From Diphasiastrum complanatum (lineage: Eukaryota; Streptophyta; Lycopodiopsida; Lycopodiales; Lycopodiaceae), in assembly GCA_029204225.1 (NCBI GenBank), contig CM055102.1, forward strand, positions 8,448,280 through 8,512,279: a stretch of 64,000 nt of DNA, given 5' to 3'. Shown here in pieces: positions 1-12,300 of this stretch. A program made the translations under genes and the position numbers. Each line of letters begins with the position of its first letter. Position 1 is the stretch's first letter. A model generated the notes under the pieces. It was not told the DNA's origin and searched no databases. It was given only the letters and a program-made list of their open reading frames with translations.

Positions 1-107
1 TTTGGTAAGCATACTGCTATGATGGATTCTTTGTTCATCTTCACTTCAAATGCAAAGCAAAGAATCCAAACTCAAAGGATCTTCACCAACATCAGATAGA
101 TATATTT

Positions 108-130
108 TAAGGAGGAGTGTTAAAAATTGT
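108..130 (+). other. possible polypurine tract and start of a copia 3' LTR
   Basis: A purine run (AAGGAGGAG) directly precedes TGTTAAAAATTG, the usual layout at the internal/3' LTR junction of an LTR retrotransposon. No matching 5' LTR, target duplication or clear LTR end was found, so the element is not delimited. The 350 bases that follow show no coding sequence. Confidence 0.3.
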
Positions 131-667
131 AAAACATATCTATCAGCTGTTGTTAATGTTTGGGGGATCCTACCCATGTAAATATTTTGTACATATCCAA
201 GGTATGTGAATTGAGCACATATCCTTGTAGAATAGGACGAGTTTGGGTTAGGTAGATCAAATTCCAGTGACATGCATAAAGTCTAGTTGGTCTAGTATGA
301 TATGCAATAATGTTGACAATGTCTAGTTTGACATGCATATATAGATTCACATGGAATTGGTCAATTATGACCTTGTAAAAACTCGAGCCACAATAAATGC
401 ATAATGTCCTAAGTTTTCATAGTGACATGCAAAGCATGCAATCACTCTAATGGACACATGCATGTAGATTTGTACATGGCTAGTTGAGAAATTGCCATTT
501 GGAGAAAGTAGGTAGAAGTTAGGTGCAACCTATGCATGCTAGCAGTTAGGTGTCAAGTTAATAGTTGTTTGCACTTGAATAGGTGTAGGATGTGCATTGA
601 TATATATGTACATATCATTCTCATTCACAAAGTAATGAAGAACCAAAGTTTTGTAGCTATCTCATGT

Positions 668-815
668 CATTTTGGATCTAAACAAATATTGCTCAACTGG
701 TTAGCTCAACGGGGTTGGCTCAACTGGTTAGCTTGGCATCCAAAGTTTCTTTGGTCCCAGGTTCGAGCTTCCCCTTGGAAACCAAGAAGCATTTTGGATC
801 TAAACAAATATTGCT
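668..815 (+). mobile_element. short tRNA-derived SINE-like insertion with 26-bp target duplication
   Basis: Positions 668-693 and 790-815 are identical 26-base direct repeats. The 96 bases between them (694-789) carry tRNA-gene promoter-like boxes: a box A-like TGGCTCAACTGGTTAGC at about 716-732 and a box B-like GGTTCGAGCTTCC 28 bases further on. Part of the box A segment is duplicated at the left edge. This is the expected structure of a tRNA-derived SINE mobilised by LINE machinery, although the unit is very short and the target duplication long. A true tRNA gene is unlikely because no acceptor or anticodon stem can be folded. No A-tail is evident. Confidence 0.55.
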
Positions 816-1022
816 TGTTATCTCTTTAGCTCTCTCTCTCTAACTCGTGTTAAGGCTAATGCTCATACATTGAAATCTTGTATTTTTATTCATTCTTTGA
901 TCATTGCTATTATATTCTGTTGATTAGCATGCTAGATTGTGGATTAGCCATTTCTTCTGAACTAGATTTTGTTAATCAATCTAGAATCAGGTTATAGTGC
1001 CAATCACAAAGCTTAATTAAGA

Positions 1023-1850
1023 TCAGTCACTCTTGTGGACATTTCCCACACGTGTGAATTTTGAAAATTTTGTCACCTTCTTCAAGTAATCATGTAATTG
1101 CCTATTTACTTCAGCCTCTTCTGATGCACTCATTCGATAAGGACGTTGTGCGATCGGAATTGAACCAGATATAAGTTCAATTTTATGATCAACTGTTCTT
1201 TCGGGTGGTAAACCTACAGGAAGGTCTAAAAAAACATCATTGAATTCCTGCCTAAGTTCATTATAGGCTTCAAACTCTGTAGTGTTCTCACTGGGTATAT
1301 TCATGACATGTATGTTAAGTTTATTATCAATGAAGCACATGAAATCATTGTGAAAACATAAATAAACTTTAAAATCAGAATTCTTCATTATTGAATTAAG
1401 TTCCCATTTAGAATAAGCATTAACATTTTTAGTGTTAACACTTAAACTAGTCTTGATCTTAATCAAAGAATCCTCATGCATAAAAGATGAATTTTTTTCA
1501 ACAAAATCAATTTCCAATGACTTATTCTTATCAAAATGCCATTGTTGCTCGAGAACAATATCCACATTGGTTATTGCAACAGCATGAAATCCTAGTTTTT
1601 TAGAGTAATCATGTATGTGCAATTATACATCAAGAACAACATAATCCATAAACGCAGAATTCATTCCCGATGCCATTGTCACACAATATTTTTTCTCACT
1701 TTTTCTGGTAGGAAGGTTTAGCGTCTGCACCAAATTTACATTAATAAAGTTATGAGTGGATCCTGTGTCAAAAAGGACTTTAACAACTTGATTTTTAACT
1801 TTATCTTTAATGCAAATAAGGTCATTAGGTCTTAACCCCAGGATTATCCA
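1023..1850 (-). pseudogene. Ty3/gypsy pol fragment: retropepsin plus N-terminal reverse transcriptase
   Basis: Read on the minus strand. The region begins with an aspartic protease segment whose active-site motif VLFDTGSTHNFI is intact (the DTG codons lie at 1761-1769). A stop codon near 1623 interrupts it. The same polyprotein then continues in an open frame from 1622 to 1023. That second part ends with the protease-RT linker and the start of RT, recognisable by LPPERTVDHKIEL and PYRMSASEEAEVNRQL, which resembles the plant gypsy pattern (L-P-P-x-R-x-x-D-H-x-I-x-L). The catalytic RT palm is missing, so this is a truncated copy. The neighbouring gypsy debris is on the other strand, so at least two elements are superimposed here. 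Confidence 0.85.
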
Positions 1851-2259
1851 GCAAAAGAGGACGCAATTCTAGACCTCTTATCCTTATCATCAGGGATGCG
1901 GCACCACAATTTGGAACACCACTAAATCCACAACGTATGGCATTACCAGCACTACCTGGGTCAGGCAACAAACAAGTGGCCCAAGTGAACTTGACAGCAG
2001 TAGACGCTCCACCTCAACCTGAGCAGCAGCAGTGGTATGGGTTTGATGAACCATTTGTTAATCCAGCTAGCAATGAGTACTACGCTACATACACTGCCCA
2101 ACGTTAGCGCCAAGGTGGAAGAATCTACAGTTGCTACGGCTGTGGAGAAGGCTGCCATAGAATTTTCCTATTCCCCATATTCCGGTGCTAGTAGTTACAT
2201 GAGCGCAGAAACAGAAGGGGGTGGCACCCTCACCACCACCATCAGTAACAATGGCTGAA

Positions 2260-3110
2260 GATCAACCCTCTACGGCGGGACCTTATCCAAACGCCAAGGA
2301 GGAAAGACGTCAATATCAGAGAATTCACCATTAAATACAAGAAGCACAAGCAAAGAAAGCTGCACAAGCCAAAGCAAAACTTGCAGTACCTCCAGCCTCG
2401 AAAGTTTCGGTACCACCAATAGGTTCGCCACAATGATCGGATTTAAATGACTGTTTACACCATTAGAATGTCCCTTTACAAATGGCGAAACCTGAGGTTC
2501 CTCGAACAGAACTGTGCATGAGCCTACTGACCAACAGAATGAATGTTTCATTAGAGAGTTCCTGCGAATTGCACCACCAGCAAGGAGCATTCTTACAGAA
2601 TGGCTAAATTGGGAACCTAAAGCAACGACAAAGGAACCCTTGTACTATGTCGGTTACAAAGAAACCAGCAACGTCCTCAACATTGGAGCAACATGGAAGA
2701 GTGAACAACACAACATCACCCTACCAATCAAGCATAAGCGATATGAGGATGAAGCGATAGTGGTAGATGGAGAATCAAGTGTCAATCTAATCTCCACTAC
2801 CTTATATAAAAAATGGGGTCGACAAGGGCCAAAGCCAGCGAAATTTGCTATCAAATTAGCTGATCAATCTTGCATACAACAAAAATGTGTAGTTAAAAAT
2901 ATACCAGTAAATGTAACAAGAGTGCAATTTGTGATCACCTTTGTGGTAATGAAAATTCTGGAATCTCCTTTTGCTTATCGAGTCTTACTAGGAAGACCTT
3001 GGTTGAGAGTCGTGCAAGTGGTTCACAAGTGGGGTACAGGAAAACTCACCTTCAAAAAAAAAAAACGGGCAGTTAAGGTGGATCCAATCACTTGAGCGGT
3101 GAAACCTATC
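2260..3110 (+). pseudogene. Ty3/gypsy gag-protease region fragment
   Basis: The open stretch 2514-3095 encodes a retropepsin-like domain. It has a beta-strand and catalytic-loop segment (IVVDGESSVNLIS, with DGE where DTG or DGG is usual), a conserved helix (LYKKWGRQGPKP), a LADQS strand and the C-terminal ILLGRPW-type motif (VLLGRPWLRVVQVVHKW). Upstream, 2260-2513 reads as lysine/alanine-rich gag-like sequence with stops. The domain resembles proteases of Tat/Athila-type plant gypsy elements. A related but diverged protease segment lies at 26.5 kb. The altered catalytic triplet and flanking stops indicate a dead copy. Confidence 0.7.
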
Positions 3111-3241
3111 AATCCGAAAGATGAAGACGACTCCTCCACCATAGATCATAGTATTGATCGCCCAAATCCAGTCAAGAGTGTTCATTATGATTCCCAAACG
3201 GATATTGGCGATGAACGGATGCATTAGCTACAGTTGACTAT

Positions 3242-3909
3242 ATGGTTGGGCATACGTGTCAACCAGATTCGGATTTAGAACCTAGCACTTCCTCACCAAA
3301 AGGATACACCCTAGACACGCCAACTATTTACGGAGTGAATATGATCAACGTGGCATGGTTGGCAGCAGAACCTATTTCCAAGGTAGTTGAAAACGATCTG
3401 GTACCCTGGCAACATGTGTTCTCATACAATGAAGAAGCAGAGTTGACTGACGAGCAGATCCTACAACATATAGATCCCGATCGATATGGCATGAGAAAAA
3501 TACCAGCTTAGTCCCCTCGGACATCCCCGCTAGTTAAAATTTTCAAGGTTGAACCACCCAAGGCACCTACCTCAAGGAAGAATCAGCTAAGAAAACGATA
3601 CAATCAGGTGATCCGTTGGAGTGATTTTCCTAAAAAGGCAATAGCTACTGTGGATGAAGATATTTGCGAGTTCACGAGCTGCTAGAAACTTTCAGAAACT
3701 ATACCTTAGACGATGTGGTAATCATGCTGCCAAAAGCACAACAAGAGCTTGACAATGATCAAGATGATAAGAAACAAGTTTTTGAAGGACCAACTCAAAT
3801 GCAACCGATGAACCTAGCTAGGCCATGTGAAGAAGACAAGATTGATCATGTGGGAGCACAACTGACACCCACGCAATTCATACGACTACATAATTTGAGT
3901 TACCTGTGA
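3242..3909 (+). pseudogene. gypsy polyprotein remnant downstream of the protease
   Basis: Two short open segments (3242-3511 and 3664-3909) follow the protease in the same orientation. Both are acidic and contain phrases such as DEQILQHIDPDRYGMRKIPA, consistent with the spacer between protease and RT of a large plant gypsy element. No catalytic RT motif is present. Assignment rests mainly on position and orientation after the protease, so it is tentative. Confidence 0.45.
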
Positions 3910-3914
3910 AGGAA

Positions 3915-4290
3915 CAATGGAAAAGTGATCCCTGCGAGAGTTCAATAAAAAAAAAACTTCAGAAACTTTGCATGCCATCAAGATCATCAAACCAACCTTT
4001 GCAAGCAGCATAAATGAATCATGCAGTCAAATTGACTTGCCTATAAGGTTGGATTTTTAAAATTTGATAATAAGGGCAAGTTGGGTGAGAGTTCCTTCTC
4101 TGCGAGAGCTAAATTCTTGCATGACCTTCAAAACCTTCGCAAGACATGCAAAACAGCTTCGGAACTCTCGCCAGCTTCTCTAGAATCTTAGAAAATCATG
4201 AAGAAGGTCGCTGCAAAATTTGGTATTAATCTGACCTGTGGAAAGTACAATACGCACACTATTTCTCCACTATAAAAACAGGGAATTCGA
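3915..4290 (+). promoter_or_regulatory. LTR/leader-like region with repeated GCGAGAG motifs and a TATA box
   Basis: The interval contains repeated words CTGCGAGAG, TTCGCAAG and CTCTCGC, followed by a TATA-like TATAAAAACA at 4271-4280. An ORF-like start follows at 4544. The same vocabulary recurs at 61.8-62.1 kb downstream of an Athila-type primer binding site, so this is probably the regulatory/leader region of a related gypsy element. No LTR ends or primer site were found here. Confidence 0.35.
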
Positions 4291-4543
4291 GTCATTTGTC
4301 AGCGAAGCTCTTGCCGATTTTTACTCTGAATTTTCAATCGTCTCCAAAAGCCTTCAGATTTTGCACATACCATCCTCAGCCTACTGAACACACAGTATCC
4401 AACTACACATCCCTCCACTTCACTCCGATCACCCTGAAATCCACCATTATCCTCATTTCACTCATTCCACCTTCTCCGCCTTACCAAACTTCTTTACCAA
4501 CCAAACTTGTCCAATCCATTTACCATTTTCATCACCCTTCGTC

Positions 4544-4890
4544 ATGGCATCATCCACCAACCCCAATAACCAACCATCCAGCCCCTTCGATGAGATCGAC
4601 ACCACCCAGATCGCCCGCCTCAACATCCCTTCCGCCACCTAAATCTTTGACCTTCCCTCTTATTCCCAAATCCTTTATTGTTTACTAACGTTTAAAGGAT
4701 ATTTCCACAGAGCTTTACCACAATGTGGCTATCATCATGATGGTATAATGATTCTCAAGTTTTATGGGGCACCATTCTTGTGGACAAGGTGGATGATGTT
4801 GGTACCCCATGACAAAGGGAAGCGAGATATAATAGTTTGATTAAGCAATGTGGTCAAGATGGCTATAAGGATGTCAACATCATGGATTAG
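4544..4890 (+). pseudogene. broken ORF of unknown function, possibly a gag N-terminus
   Basis: Starting at the ATG at 4544 the frame encodes an Asn/Pro/Ser-rich start followed by SPFDEIDTTQIARLNIPSAT. It then passes through an in-frame TAA and continues as sensible protein (IFDLPSYSQILY, TFKGYFHRAL, MLVPHDKGKRDI) before a TGA. Continuity across the stop suggests a once-functional gene. I do not recognise the family. Its position some 260 bases after a TATA box in a gypsy-like leader makes a retroelement gag N-terminus the simplest guess. Confidence 0.4.
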
Positions 4891-6335
4891 GAGTTCAACG
4901 TCTAAGTCATTAATATCTCATGCTCGATAGGTTTTGAATTTCTCACGGCTATGGAAACCATGTCCACAATAAACAAAGAGTGTTGAGGGAGAAGGGGACA
5001 TAACAACAGGGGTAGCAATAGGGATAGTGTAGAGTGTCTTGGCCTACTTCGTTCCAACAATGCAAGTCATTCAATAGTGGGGGTAGAGCACAGAGACAAA
5101 CTCTCTCTAGAATGTCCTAGAGGAGGAGCTAATCATTCTCTTCTAATCATGACTCTCATATGTTTGCTTTTTCAAGTGACAAGTAAGATTGTAAAAATGT
5201 TTGAAATTTTGTAGAAGACTCGAAAAATGTATCTAAGTGTATTTAGCTTGTCGGTATAGATGTTTATATTCCTGTTAGCCGAATTTTTGACACCAAAAAT
5301 CGGGCTAATTTTGGAGCTTAATTTTGCTATAGTATAGAAATCGGCATGTAAAAGCCGCAAAATTTCGATGTAAAATGGCTGAAAATCGCCAATAGTTAGG
5401 AGCCCCAACCCGCCCGTAATGTGGCTAGAGGGAATTATGGCCTTAGAGTTGGCCTTTAAAAGTTTTTGACGGCCTTTAAAAAATCGGCCTATAGTATAGT
5501 TTCAGCTACTACGCCAAAATTTTGCAGTGTACTGTGATTTTCGATACTAATATAAAAACCTAAGTACTGTGTTTTCAGGTTGTTGCTCAATGGAGTGTGG
5601 GGGCTCAGTCACCAAAATTGCGAAATTGCGAGATAAAAATCCACAAAGGGGCCAAGATAATCCTAAAGTTGGGGCCAATGAAACATGGTGTATGACCAAG
5701 TGGGCAAGGACCAAAAGCTACAAAAATGAGCTCCTAATAGCCACATGGGAAAAATCAAGGGAGGCCAAAATCAAAGTGAGGCTTCATTAAGAAGCTTAAG
5801 GGAGAAAAATCACACGGCAATAGGCATAAGGGCAACTCTATTAGCCACATGCCAAAAAGGCCAAATCAATTTTAATGCACAAGAAGGCCCTTAGTTGTGG
5901 ATTTGGGATTTCAAGCATTGAAAGGACCCTTATATCAAGAAAATCAAATAGGCATGAGGGGTGATTTTGAATAGGCATATGCTGAAGGGTTAAATCAACA
6001 CTTAATGCCTTAGAAGTGACTGCTGCAGGGTTGAGAAAAGTGAAAAGTATCATTAACTTCTTGAATGGGTTTGTACGGCATGTTCGAATCAAATAAACAT
6101 CAGCTCTAACAAACAATTATCCATTACAAATAAAGAATCAGCACCAAAAAATTCTTTTAGAAAACACAAATGAAAAATTCCACATTCAAACTAGAATACA
6201 TTGATACTTATTGATATCACTGTTAACCTAATCCTCTACAGCAAATGTGATTATATAGCTGAAGTGCCATAGATGGTCCAACCATAGATAACCATGCTAG
6301 GAACGTTGGGTGATTGAAAAAATAAGTATCAAGAA
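4891..6335. other. no gene seen; 3' flank of the polyprenol reductase gene
   Basis: No recognisable coding sequence or complete repeat. Short AT-rich ORFs on both strands lack protein-like composition. The right end should contain the 3' UTR of the minus-strand gene that stops at 6336. I could not identify a convincing polyadenylation signal for it. Confidence 0.5.
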
Positions 6336-9300
6336 TTAGCATATCAATGGAAAGATTGCCCATCTCTTAGGGTAGTTATCAAACTTCGATTGATACCATT
6401 TGTGGGTCTCCAATCCAGACAACAAAAGGTTTGATACCTATATCATAAACGAACATGATAAAAAAAATTACTAGCTTGCAATTGTTTTGAAGTTGAATGC
6501 CTCTTGCTAGCTCTCAAAATTGCATACCGAAACCTAAGTCTAGAGTCCTTCCAGAAAAAAACTTTCATTTTGCAAGAAACCAAATTATGAAAAAATGAAA
6601 GTCGAGAACAGGTTTTACCACCCAAATAAAAAGGAGAATAATTGTCAAATCGGTCCCACCACTTGCAATAAAAATGCCTCCATAAATCACCTGAGTTAAA
6701 GAACTTTAGATATTATAGCAAATATAACCACCAAATAGAGATTAGGTAAGAGTACCACAAAATTATAACCACCACAACTGAGAATTAACTTTGCAACCTC
6801 TACTGCTAATTTTATTCCCAAATATAATTATCTTCTCAAAATTTCTTGTTAGTGTTGCACATACACTTTCATGAAATCCTCTAGATCAAACATAGAACAA
6901 CATATCTTAAGACGTCACATTTCATCCAATAGAGGAATCTTACACGGAAAACATAGTTGCATGTCAAAGTCAAAACAACTTTTGCCGTACTAGTCACTTG
7001 CTAAGTTAGAAAAGTCAATACTTTGTGAAGGTAGTTGAGAAGTAAATACTTTGTGTGAGGAAGTATTGCATACTTTATATCTTTCTATTTAGAAGGATCT
7101 ATTACTTGGTTTGTGGATGACATTCTATTGGTATCATTGTTAGAGATTGGTTGATATGTGGTATTAGAGGAACATCCAGGAGATGCAATTCAACTAAGTC
7201 CCTCATAGCTCGTATCTTATAAGAGTCTTGTGAGAATTGAAATGAATTCAATTTAAGAATCAATACAGGAGCCAACGACTTATGAAATACAAGTTTCCAA
7301 AAAACATGGGTGTTGATGCAGGAGATTTTGAGAGCATTTTATGATGTTTGTAGATCCATTTCTTATTTTTTATTGTTGTGATGGTGCTATGGTAATTAAA
7401 GAGTTACACATGCATTATGGATGTTGGTGAGATCTTTACTTGGAAGACGTTCAAAGAGACCAAGGGAGTCAATTTTCAAAGTCACAACAAATACTATCAT
7501 GTCCACATTATTTGATTCAAGGGGAATCCTATTACTTGATCCAAGGAGAGTCTACGAATTAGGTGATATGCTGACTCATGAGGTCACACGTGTGCACTGA
7601 GGGGCATGAAGACAAAATCAAGGCATTGAAGACTTGAAATGATGTAGAAAGGAGTGACATACGAAGGAGCTCTACATCAAGTAATGAAGACATTGGTATT
7701 AGATATCAAAGATCTTATATTCAAAGTTGATGTTTCATTGTTAACCCTAAATGTTTAATCAGGGCATTTAAGGCCGAGCCTATGAAAGACTTAGACTTAG
7801 GCTTAGGTCAACTTAAGTTATAGTAGAGTCAAAGTTGACTAGGGCACATGCATATGCACACTCGGAGAAGAGTGAGAAGTGTACATACATGAAAAAGCAA
7901 GTAAAAAGCATAGTCATGCATATGGTTAGCCTATCATGGGCACATGATAGCTATTCTTAGATGACCTATTTGTAGTAGTTAAATCTGATTTCATTGTACA
8001 TAAAATTGCATATAATGGACGCTTACTAGTTGAACACCATCTTTGGGGTGGCTCTCTCCAATTCATGTGTTGGTGCTCTTGTTTCTTGTGGGTGTGTGAG
8101 GCACTAATATGATCAGTCCACTTCACCTTAGGAATTTATGAACTTTGAACATGGTATCAGAACTATATGTTTTTTCATCACCAAGCTGCGATGCCACAGC
8201 ATCCTAGCTTCAACCCTTGCATACCTACGTCTTGTGGCAAGATAACATCCCGGCCTACTAACCAAGTGGAAAGAGATCTTCTTTCTCCATGTGAAAATCA
8301 AAGCCCAGCTCATGGAGATTCACATCTATATACATGGTATAGGTGGGGTCACCTCCACCAACATGGTCATGTCACAACCATTGACAGGCATCAGTTGTGT
8401 GCACTATCCCAGGTCAAAAGCTTTAGATTACCCCACGCCAATAGAACATTGACACATGGCCCCCAAATGACCTGTAGTTCCGTACCAACGTTCCATCCCA
8501 CTGTTACCTCAAGTAAGTTGTTTCGTGCCCTTATGCTATGTAACAAATGTCATAAAGCAAATATAATTTGATGTTAGCACACTATTGATTTTTTATGTAA
8601 ATCTTGGTAGTGTTCCAAATTAAGGTTGATACCCTCCATGTTCTTGCACAAATCATAGAGAATAGGGGCAAGTTAGAAAAAGAGTCCACCTTCAAAAGTA
8701 GAGAGTATGACTTCTTCTTAGGTGATAATAAGCGCTAGCACAAATTCTTGCACTATACATGTTGTACTTTTAGTTCTTCTCTAAGTTCTACTATGGCGGT
8801 CTCCCATCTAGTAGAAGTAGAAATGATACTAAATGCGTTGTGTAGGGTGAATACGGGTAGGATCCACTCAAATCACGGTTTCTATTGTTTGCTTAGGTTT
8901 CTTCTAAGGCGGTCTCCCTACTAGAAGATGCTTTTGCAAAGAGAATTACAGAATATCACTATGGCTGTCTCCCATCTAGTGAAAAACATAAACAAACATC
9001 AACAATCCTAGTTAACGCCACAAGGGATGAAGATGAACTAATTATCCCATAATCGATTACACAATCCAAAGGCGAAGGCCTAGTGGGGCTCGAGCACCTA
9101 CCACAAGGTATTCAGCCACCAATGGGCACACAAGTAAGCATAGAAAGACTAAAGTGTTTCTATTAATTCAATACAAGTGTTGTTGAAGGCACTCATTCAC
9201 TTCCATATATGGCAAAGTGGTGGACCTATGCTCTAAACATGCTTATGGGACTAAGTCCAAACTTAAAGCTAATTAACTTGTGCACTTACAAAAACTTAAA

Positions 9301-12300
9301 ATAAAACTTAACTTGAACTTAGGAATTAACTTAACTTAGAAATTAAATCTTAAACTTAGACTTGAACCATTACAAATGATTATTTGTAATAATTTAACTT
9401 AAATGGTAAAAGGTCTAAGTATAAGGTTTTCTTAATCCAAATTTACTTGTGGACTTACAAAACACACGCCACAATAAATTCCTATGTTGGGCTAACATGA
9501 GGGACATCAATAGAAAGAGAGAGTTGCCATAGTTTTGTAAAAACAAGAGAGTGCCAGCCCTAAACTGCTTCATCATGTGTAATTTTGTGCATCAACAAAT
9601 TGGATAATAGCCTTGACTCCTATATGTTTTTGAAGAGGAGCTAACCTGTTTTGTCCTTGTTATATGATCCTAGGGCTAGTCCTACACTTCGGGCTTGCAC
9701 CTTCTTTTCCAATAATGATTACGACAGTACATCTCCAAACTCCAATAGTAGAAACCATTCTGCTTCTACAAATTTTGCACCTTGGAAAGTCTCTAATACC
9801 AATTTATGAACACATCCATGGTAGAGGTGGGGTACATCAAGGGAGCAACATATTTTAGTACAAAAAACCAAAATGAGAAATGAACTATAGCCTCCCACAA
9901 CTACCAAATTGTAAAACCACTTAACTAGAAACTTAACCTAGTGACTATATGGTACTTAGAAACCCGTTCCGACCCTTTTTGGTTGGATTGTATTGTACGT
10001 TCCGTACAGTACATTCTGGAATGTACTGGATCGCGGAACGTTTTTTTTTTTTCCATCCAAATTTTCTTTTCTTTTGCATGAATATGAATTTTTTGTTTGT
10101 CAAAAAAATAAGGATTTTCGCAATTTCTGGCCATTATCTTTAGAGCTCCAAACAAACAAGTGACAATCTAGTGATAATTAATGAGACTATAACTTCATGC
10201 TAGAGAGAAGACCTTAAAGTTGAAGCCCTGGAAGAAAGAAAAAGAGAAAGGAAAAGCTAGGCTACAAATTGTCACATTAGTAGGCCTTTAGTGTCTCAAC
10301 CTCACTCTACATAAAGAGAATTACAATGAGAATATTGCAAACAACAAATCCCTACATAGTATACATATAAGATTCACTGCCTATAACCGAAAACCATACC
10401 AAGCGATTCAAGATCTTATAAGATTCTTTGATACATAACTGATTCCATCTTTATTCAAGCACTGCGTTTTTATCCATGAACATGAGATATCCTTATCGGG
10501 TAGATTAGGCCAAAATAATTTTTTCAGAAATTAGAACAAAACACTCACAACATAAACATGCAAAACTATCTCTACAGCTCTAAATAGCACACAGGCATGA
10601 TGCAAAGATCAAGACTAGTATAAGCATTATGCTTGTCTAGTTGCTGTAAAAATGCCCAAAAACAACACTTTTTTTACATAAGAAAAGTTGACAACATACA
10701 ATCTCTGCAAGATAATGAGGAGAGGAGACCACTTCAAACCAATCACCAAATGGAATAGCATATGTGCTCCCTCTTGTTGATTGCTGTGGCAGGTTAGTTT
10801 TCTCCACGACTTGATCTCGAATACGCAAGGATGCCTGTTGTAAGATGAAAAATCGATACAATGGCACTTGTTAAGTTCCATAGAGGTACTAAACAAAGAC
10901 TTAACAAGTAATGCTAACAAGCCATTGGGCACCAGAATCCCTCTCTAAGTCTCAATATCCTTTATGAAACAAACAGCTGTTGTGGGTTATCTACCAGTGC
11001 TTGGACAGCTTTGGGGGCTGCCACCGATTCTGGCAGGTGAAATTCACAATGAAATTGCACTACAATTTTAAGAGGCCAATCCAGTAAAAGTTAGACTACT
11101 GGCACCCATCTGATTTTACACGAAAAACAGCTACCTGATGCTAGCACACAAACCAAGAAAGTATATTTATCTTGGTGTTTTTCAAATTCATTGGAGGCCC
11201 AACCTCATCCAAACTACTTATGATTGCTACGCATTTAAATCGCACTAGGCTATACTGCTCAAGCTGAAAAGTGATATCTAATTGGTGAATTATAGAATAA
11301 TTGAAGCCTATGGCCACGATGCTCAGGTACTCAGCTACATCAAAGATAGTAAGCATAACTGCATCCTTTTATGTGCATGACAAACTGAAAACAGCAAAAG
11401 AAGCCTTACCAATATCACATGGCACCGATACTGGTGAACGGATCCCCATAAAACAACAAATGCCCCAATCCACTGCCACCACCCCAACGTCATCAAAATC
11501 TTTCCATATTCCCGCCATTCAAGCTCTCCTGGTGCTACCAAAGCACTCTGATGGCTGTGAATTTGTCTTTTTAAGAGACTTTGAACAAACATTTGCATGA
11601 TGCTGCGAAACATTGTCCAGCAACTCCGAGCGCACAGAGATAATGGGGCAACCACGTAATAACTAGATGTGGCATGAAGTTTCCAATGTGTTTGAGCCAA
11701 CAAGAGCATTGAACTGGTTAACAGTGCTGGGTCACAAGTCGATCAAAATTGGACCATTTAAAAAAAAAAAAAGACAGTTCAAATCATCCCACAGCAAAGT
11801 GATTCAAAGAAAAATTGATTCGTTTCTCAACATTTCGAATTAAAAAATTTGATTCAAGCAAACTTGGTTCGAAAGGCTTCGAGTTGGAGTCGCAATTTGT
11901 TGTAACTTGAATAAAAATTGACTAGCAGTACGGAATTCAGTGTCGGGTGCCACTGACCACAATTTGCAGTATGTTTTCACAACGGTTTCACATATACTAG
12001 AATTGCTCAAGCAACTAGAGTGCTTAGTTACTTACAGAATTCCAGAAAGGTACCCCATAACGTGCATCTGAGCACCAGGACTGTATTTCACTATGAAGGA
12101 TGATTCATACAGCCTCCTCACCACATGTATCTCCATCAACAGATGAAGAAAAAAGGTTCTGGATGCCCATTCACTGCAGCTTGTCAATGACAACACCGAG
12201 TTTCCTGGCAGGACTGAAGATGAAGCACCTTCCCCAGAAATTTGCCACACTAATGTTGAGAACTGAAAAGTTGAGGAAGACACAGAAGATGTGCACAAGC

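Larger units (their letters stand above)
6691..10699 (-). other. intron 4 of the polyprenol reductase gene (4.0 kb)
   Basis: Bounded in transcript sense by GTATGT at 10699 and CTCAG at 6691. It separates exon 4 (ending LAEI) from the 24-codon exon 5 (VIYGGIFIASGG). It contains a possible LTR primer-binding site at 8152, three related hairpins at 8786-8982 and an inverted repeat near 10.0 kb. No coding sequence was recognised in it. Confidence 0.85.

Noticed and set aside
716-775. A genuine tRNA gene
   Set aside because: Box A- and B-like words are present, but acceptor and anticodon stems do not form. The flanking 26-bp duplication marks an insertion.
4296-4688. Pro/Ser/Thr-rich 130-codon ORF
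   Set aside because: Low-complexity reading of a pyrimidine-rich leader in another frame from the more protein-like 4544 frame.
8786-8982. CRISPR-like array
   Set aside because: The conserved part is only the hairpin loop and the spacings differ (114 and 56 bases); this is plant nuclear DNA without cas genes.
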